In this document: positions 55,445 through 64,000 of the stretch, piece after piece | Numbering within the stretch: position 1 is the first letter of the stretch | How the letters are laid out: every line of letters begins with the position of its first letter | Origin: Aliivibrio sp. EL58 | GTDB lineage: Bacteria; Pseudomonadota; Gammaproteobacteria; Enterobacterales; Vibrionaceae | DNA: 64,000 nt | NCBI RefSeq assembly: GCF_900312675.1 | Contig: NZ_OMPC01000012.1 | Location: 1 to 64,000 of the forward strand | Reading direction: 5' to 3' | Notes under the pieces: model-generated | What the model saw: the letters and a program-made list of their open reading frames with translations, nothing else | Databases searched by the model: none | What the model was told of the DNA's origin: nothing | Made by a program: the position numbers and the translations under genes

Positions 55445-56242
55445 TTATTTTAACAGTAGGTTTTCTAAGTAATGAGCAACGGCTTCGTCGGCAGATGAGC
55501 CGATAACTTCATTATTTGGTAGGGCTTTTTTTACTTTCTCATGCGATGTTCCCATCACGATTCCTTTACCAGCCATATGCAGCATTTCATAATCATTCAT
55601 GCCATCACCAAACGCGATGCAGTTATCTAATGTCTTACCAAGTAACTTAGCAACAGCCTCTAATGCAGCGCCTTTAGAGACTTCTGAAGCCATCACTTCT
55701 AAGCACCAAGGGGTTGAGAAAGCGACCATTAATTGATCGCCAAATTGTGCTTTTAGCTTAGTTTCATATTGCACCAAATATTCATGCTCTGGCATGGTCA
55801 CGAAGATTTTTGCCATGTTTTCAACCGGTGGGTTTTCAACATCAAATAAAGTGTAAGTGAAACCACTGTCATGGAATTCTTTTAAGCTTTCATCTTCTTT
55901 ATGCATAAACCATTTATCGTCGGAATACATATGAATAGATAAAGAGTCATCATTTTTTAGTAGGTCTAATACTTGCGGAACTAAATGCTCAGGCAGGTTT
56001 TTACTGTAAATAAGATTGTCATCAGCATCGTGAACGCGAGCACCATTGGATGTGATCATGTAAGCAGGAATGCCCACATCGTTACGAATATTGCCCACAT
56101 CAATGTGGTGACGACCCGTTGCAAAAATAAAGGTCAGGTCTTGTTGGTGCAGTTTATTAAGTGTTTTTTTTGTGAAGTCTGCAATTTTGTGTTCAGGAGT
56201 CAGTAGCGTGCCGTCAAGATCAGATGCAACGATAGTAATCAT
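55445..56242 (-). CDS. yigL: HAD-IIB phosphatase YigL
   Basis: 265 aa. HAD motif I ASDLDGTLLTPEH (catalytic Asp pair, about 7-19), motif II ITSNGAR, Lys in SKGAALEAVAK, and motif IV FGDGMNDYEML. The family includes pyridoxal-phosphate/sugar-phosphate phosphatase YigL of E. coli; FATGRHH-DVG is YigL-specific. Downstream of pldB on the same strand, as in E. coli. Confidence 0.9.
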   Translation of the reverse strand: MITIVASDLDGTLLTPEHKIADFTKKTLNKLHQQDLTFIFATGRHHIDVGNIRNDVGIPAYMITSNGARVHDADDNLIYSKNLPEHLVPQVLDLLKNDDSLSIHMYSDDKWFMHKEDESLKEFHDSGFTYTLFDVENPPVENMAKIFVTMPEHEYLVQYETKLKAQFGDQLMVAFSTPWCLEVMASEVSKGAALEAVAKLLGKTLDNCIAFGDGMNDYEMLHMAGKGIVMGTSHEKVKKALPNNEVIGSSADEAVAHYLENLLLK

Positions 56243-56362
56243 AAAGCCTCAGAAATAAAGAATAGATTTAAAAATAACTGAGTTCAGTTTACGTCACTTT
56301 ATAAAGAAAAAAGAGGGTAAAGATAACAATATTGCTTTTCCTCTTTTTACTTTAGTAAGGCA

Positions 56363-57340
56363 TCACATTTCTGATGATGAACTATGATGTTGGAAAAAGT
56401 TGAGGATCTCCGAGAGTGCTTGATTACGGCAACTATCGGATTCAAAAAGTAATTCGTGTTTTGCTTTTTGAATTGTGATTAATTGGCAATCTGGGGCTTT
56501 TTTTTGAAAAGCGACATGAGCATTATTATCTACAATGCGATCGTTTTCTCCCTGAAGTAATAAAGTAGGCACCAAGCAAGATGCGGCTTGCTCGACACAA
56601 AGTTTTGACCCTTTTAAACTTTGATTTACCCAGTGATTACTTGGGCCACCGATCTGAAGCTCAGGCTTTAGGTTGTATAATTCACGGAACCATTGATAGC
56701 GAATTTCACAGGTGGTTAATGTGTTATCTAAAAACGGTTTTTCCTGGTAGGGAGCTTGACCTAAAGCGTAAGAAGGCTGTGAAGCCCAACGACTTAAATA
56801 GCGACTTATTGGGCCTGCAATTGGTTTTAACCAAGGCTGAATATGAATGCCGTGCATTGGTGCGCTTAATGCCATTGCGGAGTATGGATGTGAGTGAGTT
56901 TCTGCATACTGAGTAGCAATTGCACCGCCCATCGAGTGACCAAGTAAATAACAATCTTGGTAGTCTTCAGGTGTAATTAGGTATTGAGTCATGTTGTTTA
57001 GGTCGAGAATATAATCATTGAAGTCTTCGATATGCCCAATATCTTGATTGTCTGTTAGTCGTTCTGACAGGCCTTGCCCGCGGTGATCAAATGAATAAAT
57101 ATCATAACCCTGACAGAAAAGGTCATAAAACAGCTCTTGGTATTTATGAACACTTTCAATGCGTCCGTTGACGACCATAATAGCTTTGCGGTTGGCTGGA
57201 CTGGTAAAACTTACCCAATGCAGTTGTGTCGATTTTTCACCTTGATAAAAGCCGTGTTGGCGTCTTTCCCAAAAAGGAGTAACGTCATTTTTCATGGTTT
57301 CAAGATAATGTGATTCTTGAATAAAGGTGGTTTCTTTCAT
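56363..57340 (-). CDS. pldB: lysophospholipase L2 PldB
   Basis: 325 aa from ATG 57340; the frame extends three codons to GTG 57349. Alpha/beta hydrolase with oxyanion-side motif DHRGQGLSER, nucleophile elbow LGHSMGG (about 140-146), Asp in GENDRIVDN, and catalytic His in KAKHELLFE. It hydrolyses 2-acyl lysophospholipids at the inner membrane. Probably co-transcribed with yigL (120-bp gap). Confidence 0.9.
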   Translation of the reverse strand: MKETTFIQESHYLETMKNDVTPFWERRQHGFYQGEKSTQLHWVSFTSPANRKAIMVVNGRIESVHKYQELFYDLFCQGYDIYSFDHRGQGLSERLTDNQDIGHIEDFNDYILDLNNMTQYLITPEDYQDCYLLGHSMGGAIATQYAETHSHPYSAMALSAPMHGIHIQPWLKPIAGPISRYLSRWASQPSYALGQAPYQEKPFLDNTLTTCEIRYQWFRELYNLKPELQIGGPSNHWVNQSLKGSKLCVEQAASCLVPTLLLQGENDRIVDNNAHVAFQKKAPDCQLITIQKAKHELLFESDSCRNQALSEILNFFQHHSSSSEM

Positions 57341-57615
57341 TAGGCTCACAACATAACAGTAAATAGTGGGTTGTTGTTATTATATACCCAAGTGAAGTTA
57401 AGTTGGAGAATTCGGGGTTTATCCCTCTTTGTTACTCCAAGAAAAAGGACAAAATCTCTTATTCGCAATTTTTAATCCAGTTTCTATAGCAGTAATCGCA
57501 CATTCTGACTATTTCTTGGCTGTTAATTAACCAAACGTATGTTTTTTTTTATGCTATTCGATTATGATGCGTATAAATAAACTTACCATTTGTCGTTCTT
57601 TTTCTTAAGATTTGG

Positions 57616-57675
57616 ATGATTATGCCGATAATTATCTTTATGACACTTGTACTTGTAACAGGATATCGCTTTTAA
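57616..57675 (+). CDS. 19-aa hydrophobic leader ORF before the EAL-HDOD gene
   Basis: ATG 57616 opens MIMPIIIFMTLVLVTGYRF and stops at TAA 57673-57675, 3 nt before the EAL gene ATG. The peptide is a single very hydrophobic segment. The ribosome site (AAGATTTGG) is weak. It could be a small membrane protein or a leader that couples translation to the phosphodiesterase gene. It is only supported by its position and composition. Confidence 0.45.
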   Translation: MIMPIIIFMTLVLVTGYRF

Positions 57676-57678
57676 GTT

Positions 57679-58896
57679 ATGTATGCATACGTTGCCCGAC
57701 AACCGATCCTGAGTCGGAAAAAACAAACGATAGGCTACGAGCTACTTTTCCGTGATGGTGAAAGTAATGCGTTTCCTAATATAGAAGCAAATCAAGCAAC
57801 GAGTCGATTGTTAGTTGAAAACTTTATGTCGACGGGTTGTAATCCTGCATTAGAATCGCCACGTAGTTTTATTAATTTCCCCCAAGAGTCATTGATATCT
57901 CTAGTTCCAACGTCTTTCCCTAAACGTAAGATTGTCGTCGAAGTATTAGAAACTTGTACCCCTAATGATGAGCTGTTTAGTGCGATTAAGCATTTACATC
58001 GAATGGGTTACATTATTGCTCTGGATGATTTTAGTTTAGATACCGCATGGGACCGTTTTTTACCTTATTCACATATAGTTAAGCTAGACATTATGCAATT
58101 AGGCATTGAAGTCGCATGTGAATACGTTAAACAACGAAAACAGCAGGGCTGTAAGCGTCATTACTTAGCCGAAAGAGTGGAAACTAATGAAGAGTTTCAA
58201 TTGGCGTTTGATGCTGGTTTTCATTTTTATCAAGGTTACTTCTTCAGTAAGCCTGAGATCATTAAAAATCGCGTTGTAAAACCAGAAGAATTCCTTACGA
58301 TGCAGCTGTTTCAAGAAGTGTGCCGCGAAGAGGTTAACTTTGTCCGAATAGAACAGCTTATTGCGCAAGATGTTTCTTTGTCTTATCAATTACTGAAATT
58401 TGTAAATACAGCGTCAGCACGATTAGAGAATCCTATTTCATCGTTTAAGCAAGCACTGGTTTATCTTGGTGAAGAACAAATAAAAATGTTTGTAACCTTA
58501 ATTGCGACAGCTCATGCTGCGATAAATAAACCAAAAGAGCTTTATAAGCAGTCGTTAGTGAAAGGGCGTTTTTGTGAATTAATGATCTGTCGTATTCAAA
58601 ATGGTACGCCAGGACAGCAAGCCTTTATTGTGGGCTTATTTTCACTGCTTGATGCACTACTTGATCGCAAGCTTGATGATGTTTTAGAGCAGTTATCTTT
58701 AAGTCACGAAATTGAACAAGCGATTTTACTTCGTGTTGGTTTGCTTGGTTCAATGCTAGAGCTGTATGAAAGTTTAGATGTCGGTGATTGGGAAGAGATA
58801 GATAAAACGAGTCGATTATTGGGTTTTTCATCTAAAACGGTAGAGAAAACCTATCAAGATGCAGAGCAGTGGTATCAATCAATTCTCGCTAAGTAG
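57679..58896 (+). CDS. EAL-HDOD (YuxH-type) c-di-GMP signalling protein
   Basis: 405 aa cytoplasmic. EAL domain about 1-205: YELLFRDG at the EAL position, Glu in VVEVLET, Asp pair in ALDDFSLD, Lys-Asp in VKLDIM, AERVET for the usual AEGVE, and QGYFFSKP. The HDOD domain (about 210-395, HD-GYP-like without the metal motif) follows. Most metal ligands remain, but loop 6 (DFGTG in active enzymes) reads DFSLD. It resembles V. cholerae EAL-HDOD motility proteins such as CdgJ; orthology not proven. Single gene. Confidence 0.88.
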   Translation: MYAYVARQPILSRKKQTIGYELLFRDGESNAFPNIEANQATSRLLVENFMSTGCNPALESPRSFINFPQESLISLVPTSFPKRKIVVEVLETCTPNDELFSAIKHLHRMGYIIALDDFSLDTAWDRFLPYSHIVKLDIMQLGIEVACEYVKQRKQQGCKRHYLAERVETNEEFQLAFDAGFHFYQGYFFSKPEIIKNRVVKPEEFLTMQLFQEVCREEVNFVRIEQLIAQDVSLSYQLLKFVNTASARLENPISSFKQALVYLGEEQIKMFVTLIATAHAAINKPKELYKQSLVKGRFCELMICRIQNGTPGQQAFIVGLFSLLDALLDRKLDDVLEQLSLSHEIEQAILLRVGLLGSMLELYESLDVGDWEEIDKTSRLLGFSSKTVEKTYQDAEQWYQSILAK

Positions 58897-58910
58897 TTAA
58901 ATAACTAGAC

Positions 58911-58967
58911 AAAAAAGCCCCATTAATCGTACATCTTATTTAAGTGTGCGATTAATGGGGCTTTGTT
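58911..58967. terminator. bidirectional terminator
   Basis: AAAGCCCCATTAATCG pairs with CGATTAATGGGGCTTT and the stem extends into the loop; T-rich on both sides, between convergent genes. Confidence 0.92.
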
Positions 58968-58989
58968 ATTTAGGTATTATGATTTTTTA

Positions 58990-60966
58990 TTACTGGCAAT
59001 AATTGATAATTTGAACTTCTTTTGAAAAGAGTTTTTGTTTTAATTGGTGGCACTCTTGTGTAATTGAAGTGATGGCTTCTGCCTGCTCTGGGTTTACTAA
59101 ATCGTAATCCCCTTCAATGTTGTAGTTAAAACCTTCCCCAGTAATCATAATCGGCTCAATGGTAATACGCCCACGGTTTGCTGTAACCGTGATCGGGTCA
59201 ACATGTATTGGATATTGTGCTACAGGTACTTTTTCTTGAATCTTTTCTTTAGTTTCGAGAGAGGCATTAGGTTGATCGTTATCAGGAATTAATCCTAACT
59301 TATATTGCCACAATTCTTTTGCTGTCTTTGTTGTGATCATTTCTCTTGGGATGACATTCAATTCACCATTAAAACTGTAGTTAAAACTGTCTCTATTTAC
59401 AGCTAATCCATTGCCATTAAAAGTGAATTCAGTGAGTCCATCAAGAGGGATTGGATTTGAGATAAAATGGCTAAGATAACTAACGGGTAATCCATCGCCA
59501 TACGCCTCAAGTTGCCAAGGTTGACTGTCTTGCATCAATTGAATGCTACCAGTAAAGCCAATAAGTCCTTCAGGTAAAGGAAGTAGTGCACGTTCGATTG
59601 ACCATAATCCATTTACTGTATTCATTTCTATCAATAATTGCTGACTTAACAAGTAATTGAAGCTTGCATTAGAGGCGCTAATTGAAAGTTTACCATCCCA
59701 TAACCCCCATTGTGCATAGCGTAATAAATCGAGATCATTACCTTCAACGTTTACGCCTGATAATTGATAAGGGTAAAGGCTATTTAATTGAATCAGTTGA
59801 ACATTATTGAAATCTATTTTCGCCACTTTTACTTCGATTAACTGCTTTATATATTGATTAAACGCTTGGGCTTCCTCATCAGTGACGATCCACTTTATTT
59901 GTTCCGCCGTAAAGGTTTTTAGGTTAATGGCATTTTGAGACACCTGACCTGAAAGTTGAATATTGCCATCAAAGATATCGAGAGACAGATTAGTGATGTC
60001 TGCTTTTTTACCATTAAGAGTTAAATTAACAATTGGGTTTTCAATAAGATGTTGATTCCAAACCACGCTGTCGGCATTAAAGGAAATCGCAGCCTCGCTT
60101 TGTTGCCATAAATGATAAGGAAGCAGTACATTTTCAGCAGATAAACTTAAATTGTTTACGCTAAATTGGGGTAACTCCACATTAATGTCTAGTAAATCAA
60201 TACGCTCAAATTGGTAGGTGAAACCTTGTTGAGTTAACCAATTTAATGGTTTCCCTATTATGTCTGCATTATCAGATTCTAAATTAAAATTACGTAGCGT
60301 AAATTGAGGGATAACCCATAAGGTATTTTCTTTTAGTTCTGCTTGAGCGGTAATCGTACTGTCTCGCCAAATAAAAGAAAGGCCATGTAACGCGGTGTAA
60401 TTTTCGCTGTAATAGCCATCGATTAATACGTCATTAAGTGCTTCGCCTTGCCAGTACAATTGTTGTGTTGAAAACTGAAAACTGCCTTCAAAAGGAATTG
60501 CCGTATTTTCTTGTACTGACCAATTGGTGAGTTGGATTTGTGCGTCACGAAGCACGACGTCTTCATTAGCAAAGTCCAAGTTAGAAATACTTAATTGGTT
60601 TATTGAAATCCAATGAATACCTTCATTTGTTGGAAGTCCGTTTTGTAAGCTCAAACCATCAATTTTGATACTATCAAAAGCCAATTTTCCTTTTTTTATT
60701 GGATGTTGAGAAAGCCAAAAATCAACCTGTTGGATCTGTAATAAGTGATCTTCTTGAATAATCGTGACGTCAGAGAGCGTGAGATATAAAGGAGATTGAA
60801 TAGAGTAATCTATGCCACCAAAAGTGACCTTTTGATCAGTGATCTTATTGATAAGGGGGGTTAATACCGGCTGTGCGTAAGGTGTATGCAAAAGGGATAA
60901 AAATGCGACCACAAGTAGTAGGCAAAAAGAGATAAGCCAACCAAGGCTTTTCAGTGTGGTGTACAT
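58990..60966 (-). CDS. AsmA-family-like inner-membrane protein
   Basis: 658 aa from ATG 60966 (GGAG 6 nt upstream); a longer frame to 61026 has no ribosome site. One N-terminal TM helix (LGWLISFCLLLVVAFLSLL) is followed by an AsmA-type start (VLTPLINKITDQKVTFGGIDYSI) and a long beta-rich repeat region in the periplasm ending near SITQECHQLKQKLF. AsmA-like proteins bridge the envelope and carry phospholipids to the outer membrane; the role here is inferred. Confidence 0.8.
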   Translation of the reverse strand: MYTTLKSLGWLISFCLLLVVAFLSLLHTPYAQPVLTPLINKITDQKVTFGGIDYSIQSPLYLTLSDVTIIQEDHLLQIQQVDFWLSQHPIKKGKLAFDSIKIDGLSLQNGLPTNEGIHWISINQLSISNLDFANEDVVLRDAQIQLTNWSVQENTAIPFEGSFQFSTQQLYWQGEALNDVLIDGYYSENYTALHGLSFIWRDSTITAQAELKENTLWVIPQFTLRNFNLESDNADIIGKPLNWLTQQGFTYQFERIDLLDINVELPQFSVNNLSLSAENVLLPYHLWQQSEAAISFNADSVVWNQHLIENPIVNLTLNGKKADITNLSLDIFDGNIQLSGQVSQNAINLKTFTAEQIKWIVTDEEAQAFNQYIKQLIEVKVAKIDFNNVQLIQLNSLYPYQLSGVNVEGNDLDLLRYAQWGLWDGKLSISASNASFNYLLSQQLLIEMNTVNGLWSIERALLPLPEGLIGFTGSIQLMQDSQPWQLEAYGDGLPVSYLSHFISNPIPLDGLTEFTFNGNGLAVNRDSFNYSFNGELNVIPREMITTKTAKELWQYKLGLIPDNDQPNASLETKEKIQEKVPVAQYPIHVDPITVTANRGRITIEPIMITGEGFNYNIEGDYDLVNPEQAEAITSITQECHQLKQKLFSKEVQIINYCQ

Positions 60967-61089
60967 TGTTAACTCCAAAAGAGAAATAGGAATAGAAAGA
61001 GTGGAGTAAAAATCAAATGCAATCAAGTTATTGTGATGGTTTACTTAGAGGTAATCACTGTTTTGCACTGTTGTTTGAACTGATTGCAT

Positions 61090-61118
61090 AAAAAAGCCCT
61101 TCACAATGGAAGGGCTTG
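61090..61118 (-). terminator. pckA terminator
   Basis: On the minus strand, AAGCCCTTCCA-TTG-TGAAGGGCTT is followed by a T-run. Confidence 0.9.
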
Positions 61119-61145
61119 AATTTATCGATGTATTTACTAGATAAT

Positions 61146-62771
61146 TTAGTTAAGTTGAGGACCTGCTTTAATTAGCGCCTTACCTTCGTCATTATCTGTG
61201 TATTGAGCAAAGTTTTTAATGAAACGCTGAGCTAGATCTTCAGCTTTGCTGTCCCATTGTAGTGGGTCAGTGTAAGTATCACGAGGATCTAAGATTGAGG
61301 TATCAACACCTGGTAATGATGTTGGTACTTCTAGGTTAAATACTGGAATGTTTTTGGTTTCAGCGTGGTCGATTGAACCATCTAAAATCGCATCAATAAT
61401 TGCACGAGTATCTTGGATAGAGATGCGTTTACCTGTGCCATTCCACCCTGTATTTACAATGTATGCTTCTGCGCCAACTGCTTCCATTCGTTTTACAAGA
61501 ACTTCGGCGTATTGTGTTGGGTGCAGTGTTAAGAACGCCGCGCCAAATGCTGCTGAGAACGTTGGTGTCGGCTCAGTAATACCACGTTCAGTACCTGCTA
61601 ACTTAGCAGTAAAACCTGAAAGGAAGTGGTACTTAGTTTGTTCTGGCGTTAGTTTTGCTACAGGAGGTAGAACACCAAATGCATCTGCGGTTAAGAAAAT
61701 AACTTTATTTGCATGGCCTGCTTTTGATACTGGCTTAACAATATTATCGATGTGATAAATTGGGTAAGAAACACGAGTGTTTTCAGTTTTAGAGCCATCA
61801 TCAAAATCAATAGTGCCGTCACTACGAACAGTTACATTCTCAAGTAGAGCGTCACGGCGGATCGCATTGAAAATATCAGGTTCAGCTTCTTTCGATAGGC
61901 GGATTGTTTTTGCGTAACAGCCCCCTTCAAAATTGAAGATACCGTCATTATCCCAACCGTGTTCATCATCACCAATGAGTTGGCGTTTTGGATCGGTTGA
62001 AAGCGTAGTTTTACCTGTACCTGATAAACCAAAGAATACCGCAACATCACCTTCTTCACCCACATTTGCAGAACAGTGCATTGATGCAATGCCTTGCAGT
62101 GGAAGAAGGTAGTTCATCATTGCGAACATGCCTTTTTTCATTTCACCGCCGTACCAAGTACCACCGATGATTTGTACGCGCTCTGTTAAGTTGAAAGCAA
62201 CAAAGTTTTCCGAATTTAATCCGTGTTCTACGTAATTAGGGTTGGTTGCTTTTGCACCGTTCATTACCACAAAATCGGGTTCAAACGTTGCTAGCTCTTC
62301 TTCTGTTGGTCGAATGAACATGTTTTTTACGAAGTGTGCTTGCCATGCCACTTCCGTAATGACTCGAACACTCAAACGAGTATCAGGGTTTGCACCGCAA
62401 TAACCGTCAATAACAAATAGGCGCTTACCAGAAAGTTGCTCTGTGACTAGGGCTTTTAGATCATCCCAAACTGCTGGTGTGATAGCTTTATTGTCGTTTT
62501 TACCTTGATCAGACCACCACAGTGTATCTTTTGTCGTGTCATCTTTTACGATGTATTTATCTTTTGGTGAACGGCCAGTAAAAATACCAGTATCTACCGC
62601 AACTGAGCCAAGCTCTGTCATTACACCACGCTCATAACCTTCTAGGTCAGGACGTGTTTCTTCTTCGAACAGTTGGTCATAACTTGGGTTACGGAGAACA
62701 TCAGTAACATTGGTTAGACCATGTTGAGTAAGATCGAGCTGTGCAGCCTTTTTATGTTCCATAACAGTCAT
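61146..62771 (-). CDS. pckA: phosphoenolpyruvate carboxykinase (ATP) PckA
   Basis: 541 aa. Substrate Arg region [10 protein letters not shown] (about 65-74), kinase-1a P-loop [11 protein letters not shown] (about 249-259), Mg-binding [10 protein letters not shown], and adenine-site RISIQDTR. It converts oxaloacetate plus ATP to phosphoenolpyruvate in gluconeogenesis. The start has AAGGAG 5 nt upstream. It lies next to hslO, as in E. coli, but downstream of it on the same strand. Confidence 0.97.
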   Translation of the reverse strand: MTVMEHKKAAQLDLTQHGLTNVTDVLRNPSYDQLFEEETRPDLEGYERGVMTELGSVAVDTGIFTGRSPKDKYIVKDDTTKDTLWWSDQGKNDNKAITPAVWDDLKALVTEQLSGKRLFVIDGYCGANPDTRLSVRVITEVAWQAHFVKNMFIRPTEEELATFEPDFVVMNGAKATNPNYVEHGLNSENFVAFNLTERVQIIGGTWYGGEMKKGMFAMMNYLLPLQGIASMHCSANVGEEGDVAVFFGLSGTGKTTLSTDPKRQLIGDDEHGWDNDGIFNFEGGCYAKTIRLSKEAEPDIFNAIRRDALLENVTVRSDGTIDFDDGSKTENTRVSYPIYHIDNIVKPVSKAGHANKVIFLTADAFGVLPPVAKLTPEQTKYHFLSGFTAKLAGTERGITEPTPTFSAAFGAAFLTLHPTQYAEVLVKRMEAVGAEAYIVNTGWNGTGKRISIQDTRAIIDAILDGSIDHAETKNIPVFNLEVPTSLPGVDTSILDPRDTYTDPLQWDSKAEDLAQRFIKNFAQYTDNDEGKALIKAGPQLN

Positions 62772-62879
62772 AGGAGCTCCTTAAAGGAATTTTGTAGGGA
62801 TTTTTAATATTTCTAATTATTTGTATTCTGCTAATCATGCTAACAATGCGGTAAATTGAAAACAGGGAGATGAATCATA

Positions 62880-62908
62880 AAATAACCATAAAGTAGTAGT
62901 GGTTATTT
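62880..62908. promoter_or_regulatory. inverted repeat upstream of pckA
   Basis: AAATAACCA-N11-TGGTTATTT is a perfect 9-bp inverted repeat about 110 bp upstream of the pckA start. Spacing and symmetry suit a dimeric regulator site, but the regulator is not known. The rest of the 62772-63045 gap shows no gene. Confidence 0.45.
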
Positions 62909-63026
62909 AATCGCCATCACAAAATAGCAATAGCCCTATTCTACTCTTAAAGAAATCGTTTGCGCTAGATGTAATTGATTATTATTTAAACAAAATTAAG
63001 TGTGGATAAGTGGAATTAAAAAGGTG

Positions 63027-63038
63027 TTTGATATCAAA
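63027..63038. promoter_or_regulatory. 12-bp palindrome between hslO terminator and pckA leader
   Basis: TTTGATATCAAA is perfectly self-complementary. It could be a regulator half of the pckA region, or chance in AT-rich DNA. Confidence 0.25.
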
Positions 63039-63045
63039 TTTAGTT

Positions 63046-63077
63046 ATAAAAAAAGCCAACCTAATGGCTGGCTTTTC
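63046..63077 (-). terminator. hslO terminator
   Basis: On the minus strand, AAAAGCCAGCCATTAGGTTGGCTTTT forms a stem with one G-U and is followed by a T-run. Confidence 0.88.
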
Positions 63078-63109
63078 GACAAAATAAGTAACTTATTCTG
63101 TATGGTAAA

Positions 63110-63985
63110 TTAATGAACGGTGTCATTACCTTTTGTCGCGTCTTCAAAAATATTCGCAACATCGATACTGTCAAAATCGTAGCTTGTGCCACAGTAATCA
63201 CAATGAAGAGAAACTTTGCCTTCTGTTTTTACGATGTCATCAACTTCAGCTCTTTCAATCGTAACAATTGCACCTGCGCTGCGCTCACGAGAACAACCAC
63301 AGAAGAACTCAACATGTTGAGGTTCAAATAATTGCACTTTATCTTGGTTGTATAAACGATATAAAACGTCTTCGCCTTCTAGGCCAAATAGCTCTTCGTT
63401 TTTAATCGTATCAGTCAGTTGTTCTAGATGTTCGAAGTCATCTGCAGAGCCAGTGCCGTCAGGCATAACTTGCAGTAGCATACCAGCAGCGTGAGGTTTG
63501 CCTTCAAATTCACCTAGGCGTAACCATAAGCGAGTTTTTAATTGCTCAGAACGTTCAAAGTAACCTTCAAAACAAGCAGCTAAATCTTTACCGTCAAGTG
63601 CAACAACACCTTGGTAACGCTCACCATCTTTTGGTGCGATAGTAATAACTAGGTAACCTTTACCCATTAATTGGTGCAGTGTGGCATCATCAGAAATTTC
63701 GCCATCAAAGCGAGCGACACCACGAACCTTTTGATCGTTATCGCCATTAATTACTACAAGAGAAACAGGACCGTCACCTTGAAGTTGAAGGGTAATTGAG
63801 CCTTCAAATTTTAATGTTGCAGTTAATAGCGTGGTTGCAACTAATAGCTCACCCAAAAGGTTTTGTACTGCTTTAGGGTATTCCTTGCTAGAAATGATTT
63901 GTTGGTAAGCATCGTCTAATTGAACAAGTTCACCACGAACAGATAAATCTTCAAATAGGTAACGATGCAATGTGTTATTTGCCAT
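63110..63985 (-). CDS. hslO: redox-regulated chaperone Hsp33 (HslO)
   Basis: 291 aa from ATG 63985 with GGAG 6 nt upstream; the frame continues five codons upstream but without a ribosome site. N-terminal substrate-binding core, then the C-terminal zinc/redox switch with CGC ([11 protein letters not shown]) and CDYC ([11 protein letters not shown]). The four cysteines release zinc and form disulfides under oxidative stress, turning on holdase activity. The gene appears complete within the window. Confidence 0.96.
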   Translation of the reverse strand: MANNTLHRYLFEDLSVRGELVQLDDAYQQIISSKEYPKAVQNLLGELLVATTLLTATLKFEGSITLQLQGDGPVSLVVINGDNDQKVRGVARFDGEISDDATLHQLMGKGYLVITIAPKDGERYQGVVALDGKDLAACFEGYFERSEQLKTRLWLRLGEFEGKPHAAGMLLQVMPDGTGSADDFEHLEQLTDTIKNEELFGLEGEDVLYRLYNQDKVQLFEPQHVEFFCGCSRERSAGAIVTIERAEVDDIVKTEGKVSLHCDYCGTSYDFDSIDVANIFEDATKGNDTVH

Positions 63986-64000
63986 GAAATACTCCAGCAA

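Overview
The window looks like a chromosome segment of an Aliivibrio/Vibrio fischeri-type marine gammaproteobacterium. It is AT-rich. Its gene neighbourhoods match those I know from Vibrionaceae: ilvY-ilvC-ubiK-vexBAR-rep, then lptM-lysA-dapF-DUF484-xerC, pldB-yigL, and pckA next to hslO. No phage, transposase or CRISPR array is present. The species assignment is inference from gene order and protein similarity recalled from memory.

Layout. 1-983: the 3' end of an rRNA operon (23S end, 5S, tRNA-Thr, second 5S). 994-3545: divergent ilvY/ilvC. 3732-8904: ubiK and the vexRAB multidrug efflux operon, with a palindromic operator. 9053-11559: Rep helicase and a periplasmic cytochrome c5. 11781-12492: a tRNA operon Arg-His-Pro-His-Pro in which a His-Pro unit is duplicated. 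13013-18408: a peptide ABC transporter with a fused double ATPase. 18647-24213: a BCCT betaine-type carrier, a DnaQ-like exonuclease paired with a cNMP/CBS/DUF294 protein, and a SPOR-like periplasmic protein.

24283-32056 is the most unusual region. It holds an eight-gene minus-strand cassette plus a PRD/EIIB/EIIA activator. The cassette encodes a stand-alone PRD protein, a glycine-rich SFCGS protein, DUF4312, two membrane proteins (DUF4311, DUF4310), an amidohydrolase, a DgaE-like PLP lyase and a KDGP aldolase. The enzymes suggest deacylation of an N-acylated aldonic-type amino acid, ammonia elimination and aldol cleavage to pyruvate plus glyceraldehyde-3-phosphate. No recognised PTS permease is encoded, so the four uncharacterised proteins may form the uptake system. 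The SFCGS protein also carries an RpiB/LacAB-like motif.

32276-41403 is a second accessory block. It contains a large lipoprotein diverging from a beta-barrel protein, then a four-gene operon of Ser/Thr kinase, secreted protein, ECF sigma factor and membrane-anchored protein. The sigma/kinase pair resembles the EcfP/PknT phospho-activated sigma system. The 971-aa lipoprotein shares a C-terminal domain with the last protein of the operon, which ties the two loci together.

41560-46096 holds a His-rich-tailed protein and an scs (suppressor of copper sensitivity) thiol-redox operon. 46122-64000 is mostly housekeeping: gor, rlmJ, prlC, cyaY, lptM, lysA-dapF-DUF484-xerC, yigL, pldB, an EAL-HDOD protein preceded by a 19-codon hydrophobic leader ORF, an AsmA-like protein, pckA and hslO. 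Intergenic DNA holds several hairpin repeats: a MITE-like element at 3572-3732, two related palindromic repeats at 47609-47719 and 50761-50925 (the second with nine CCTGAAT heptamers), and a 20-bp palindromic repeat seen twice.
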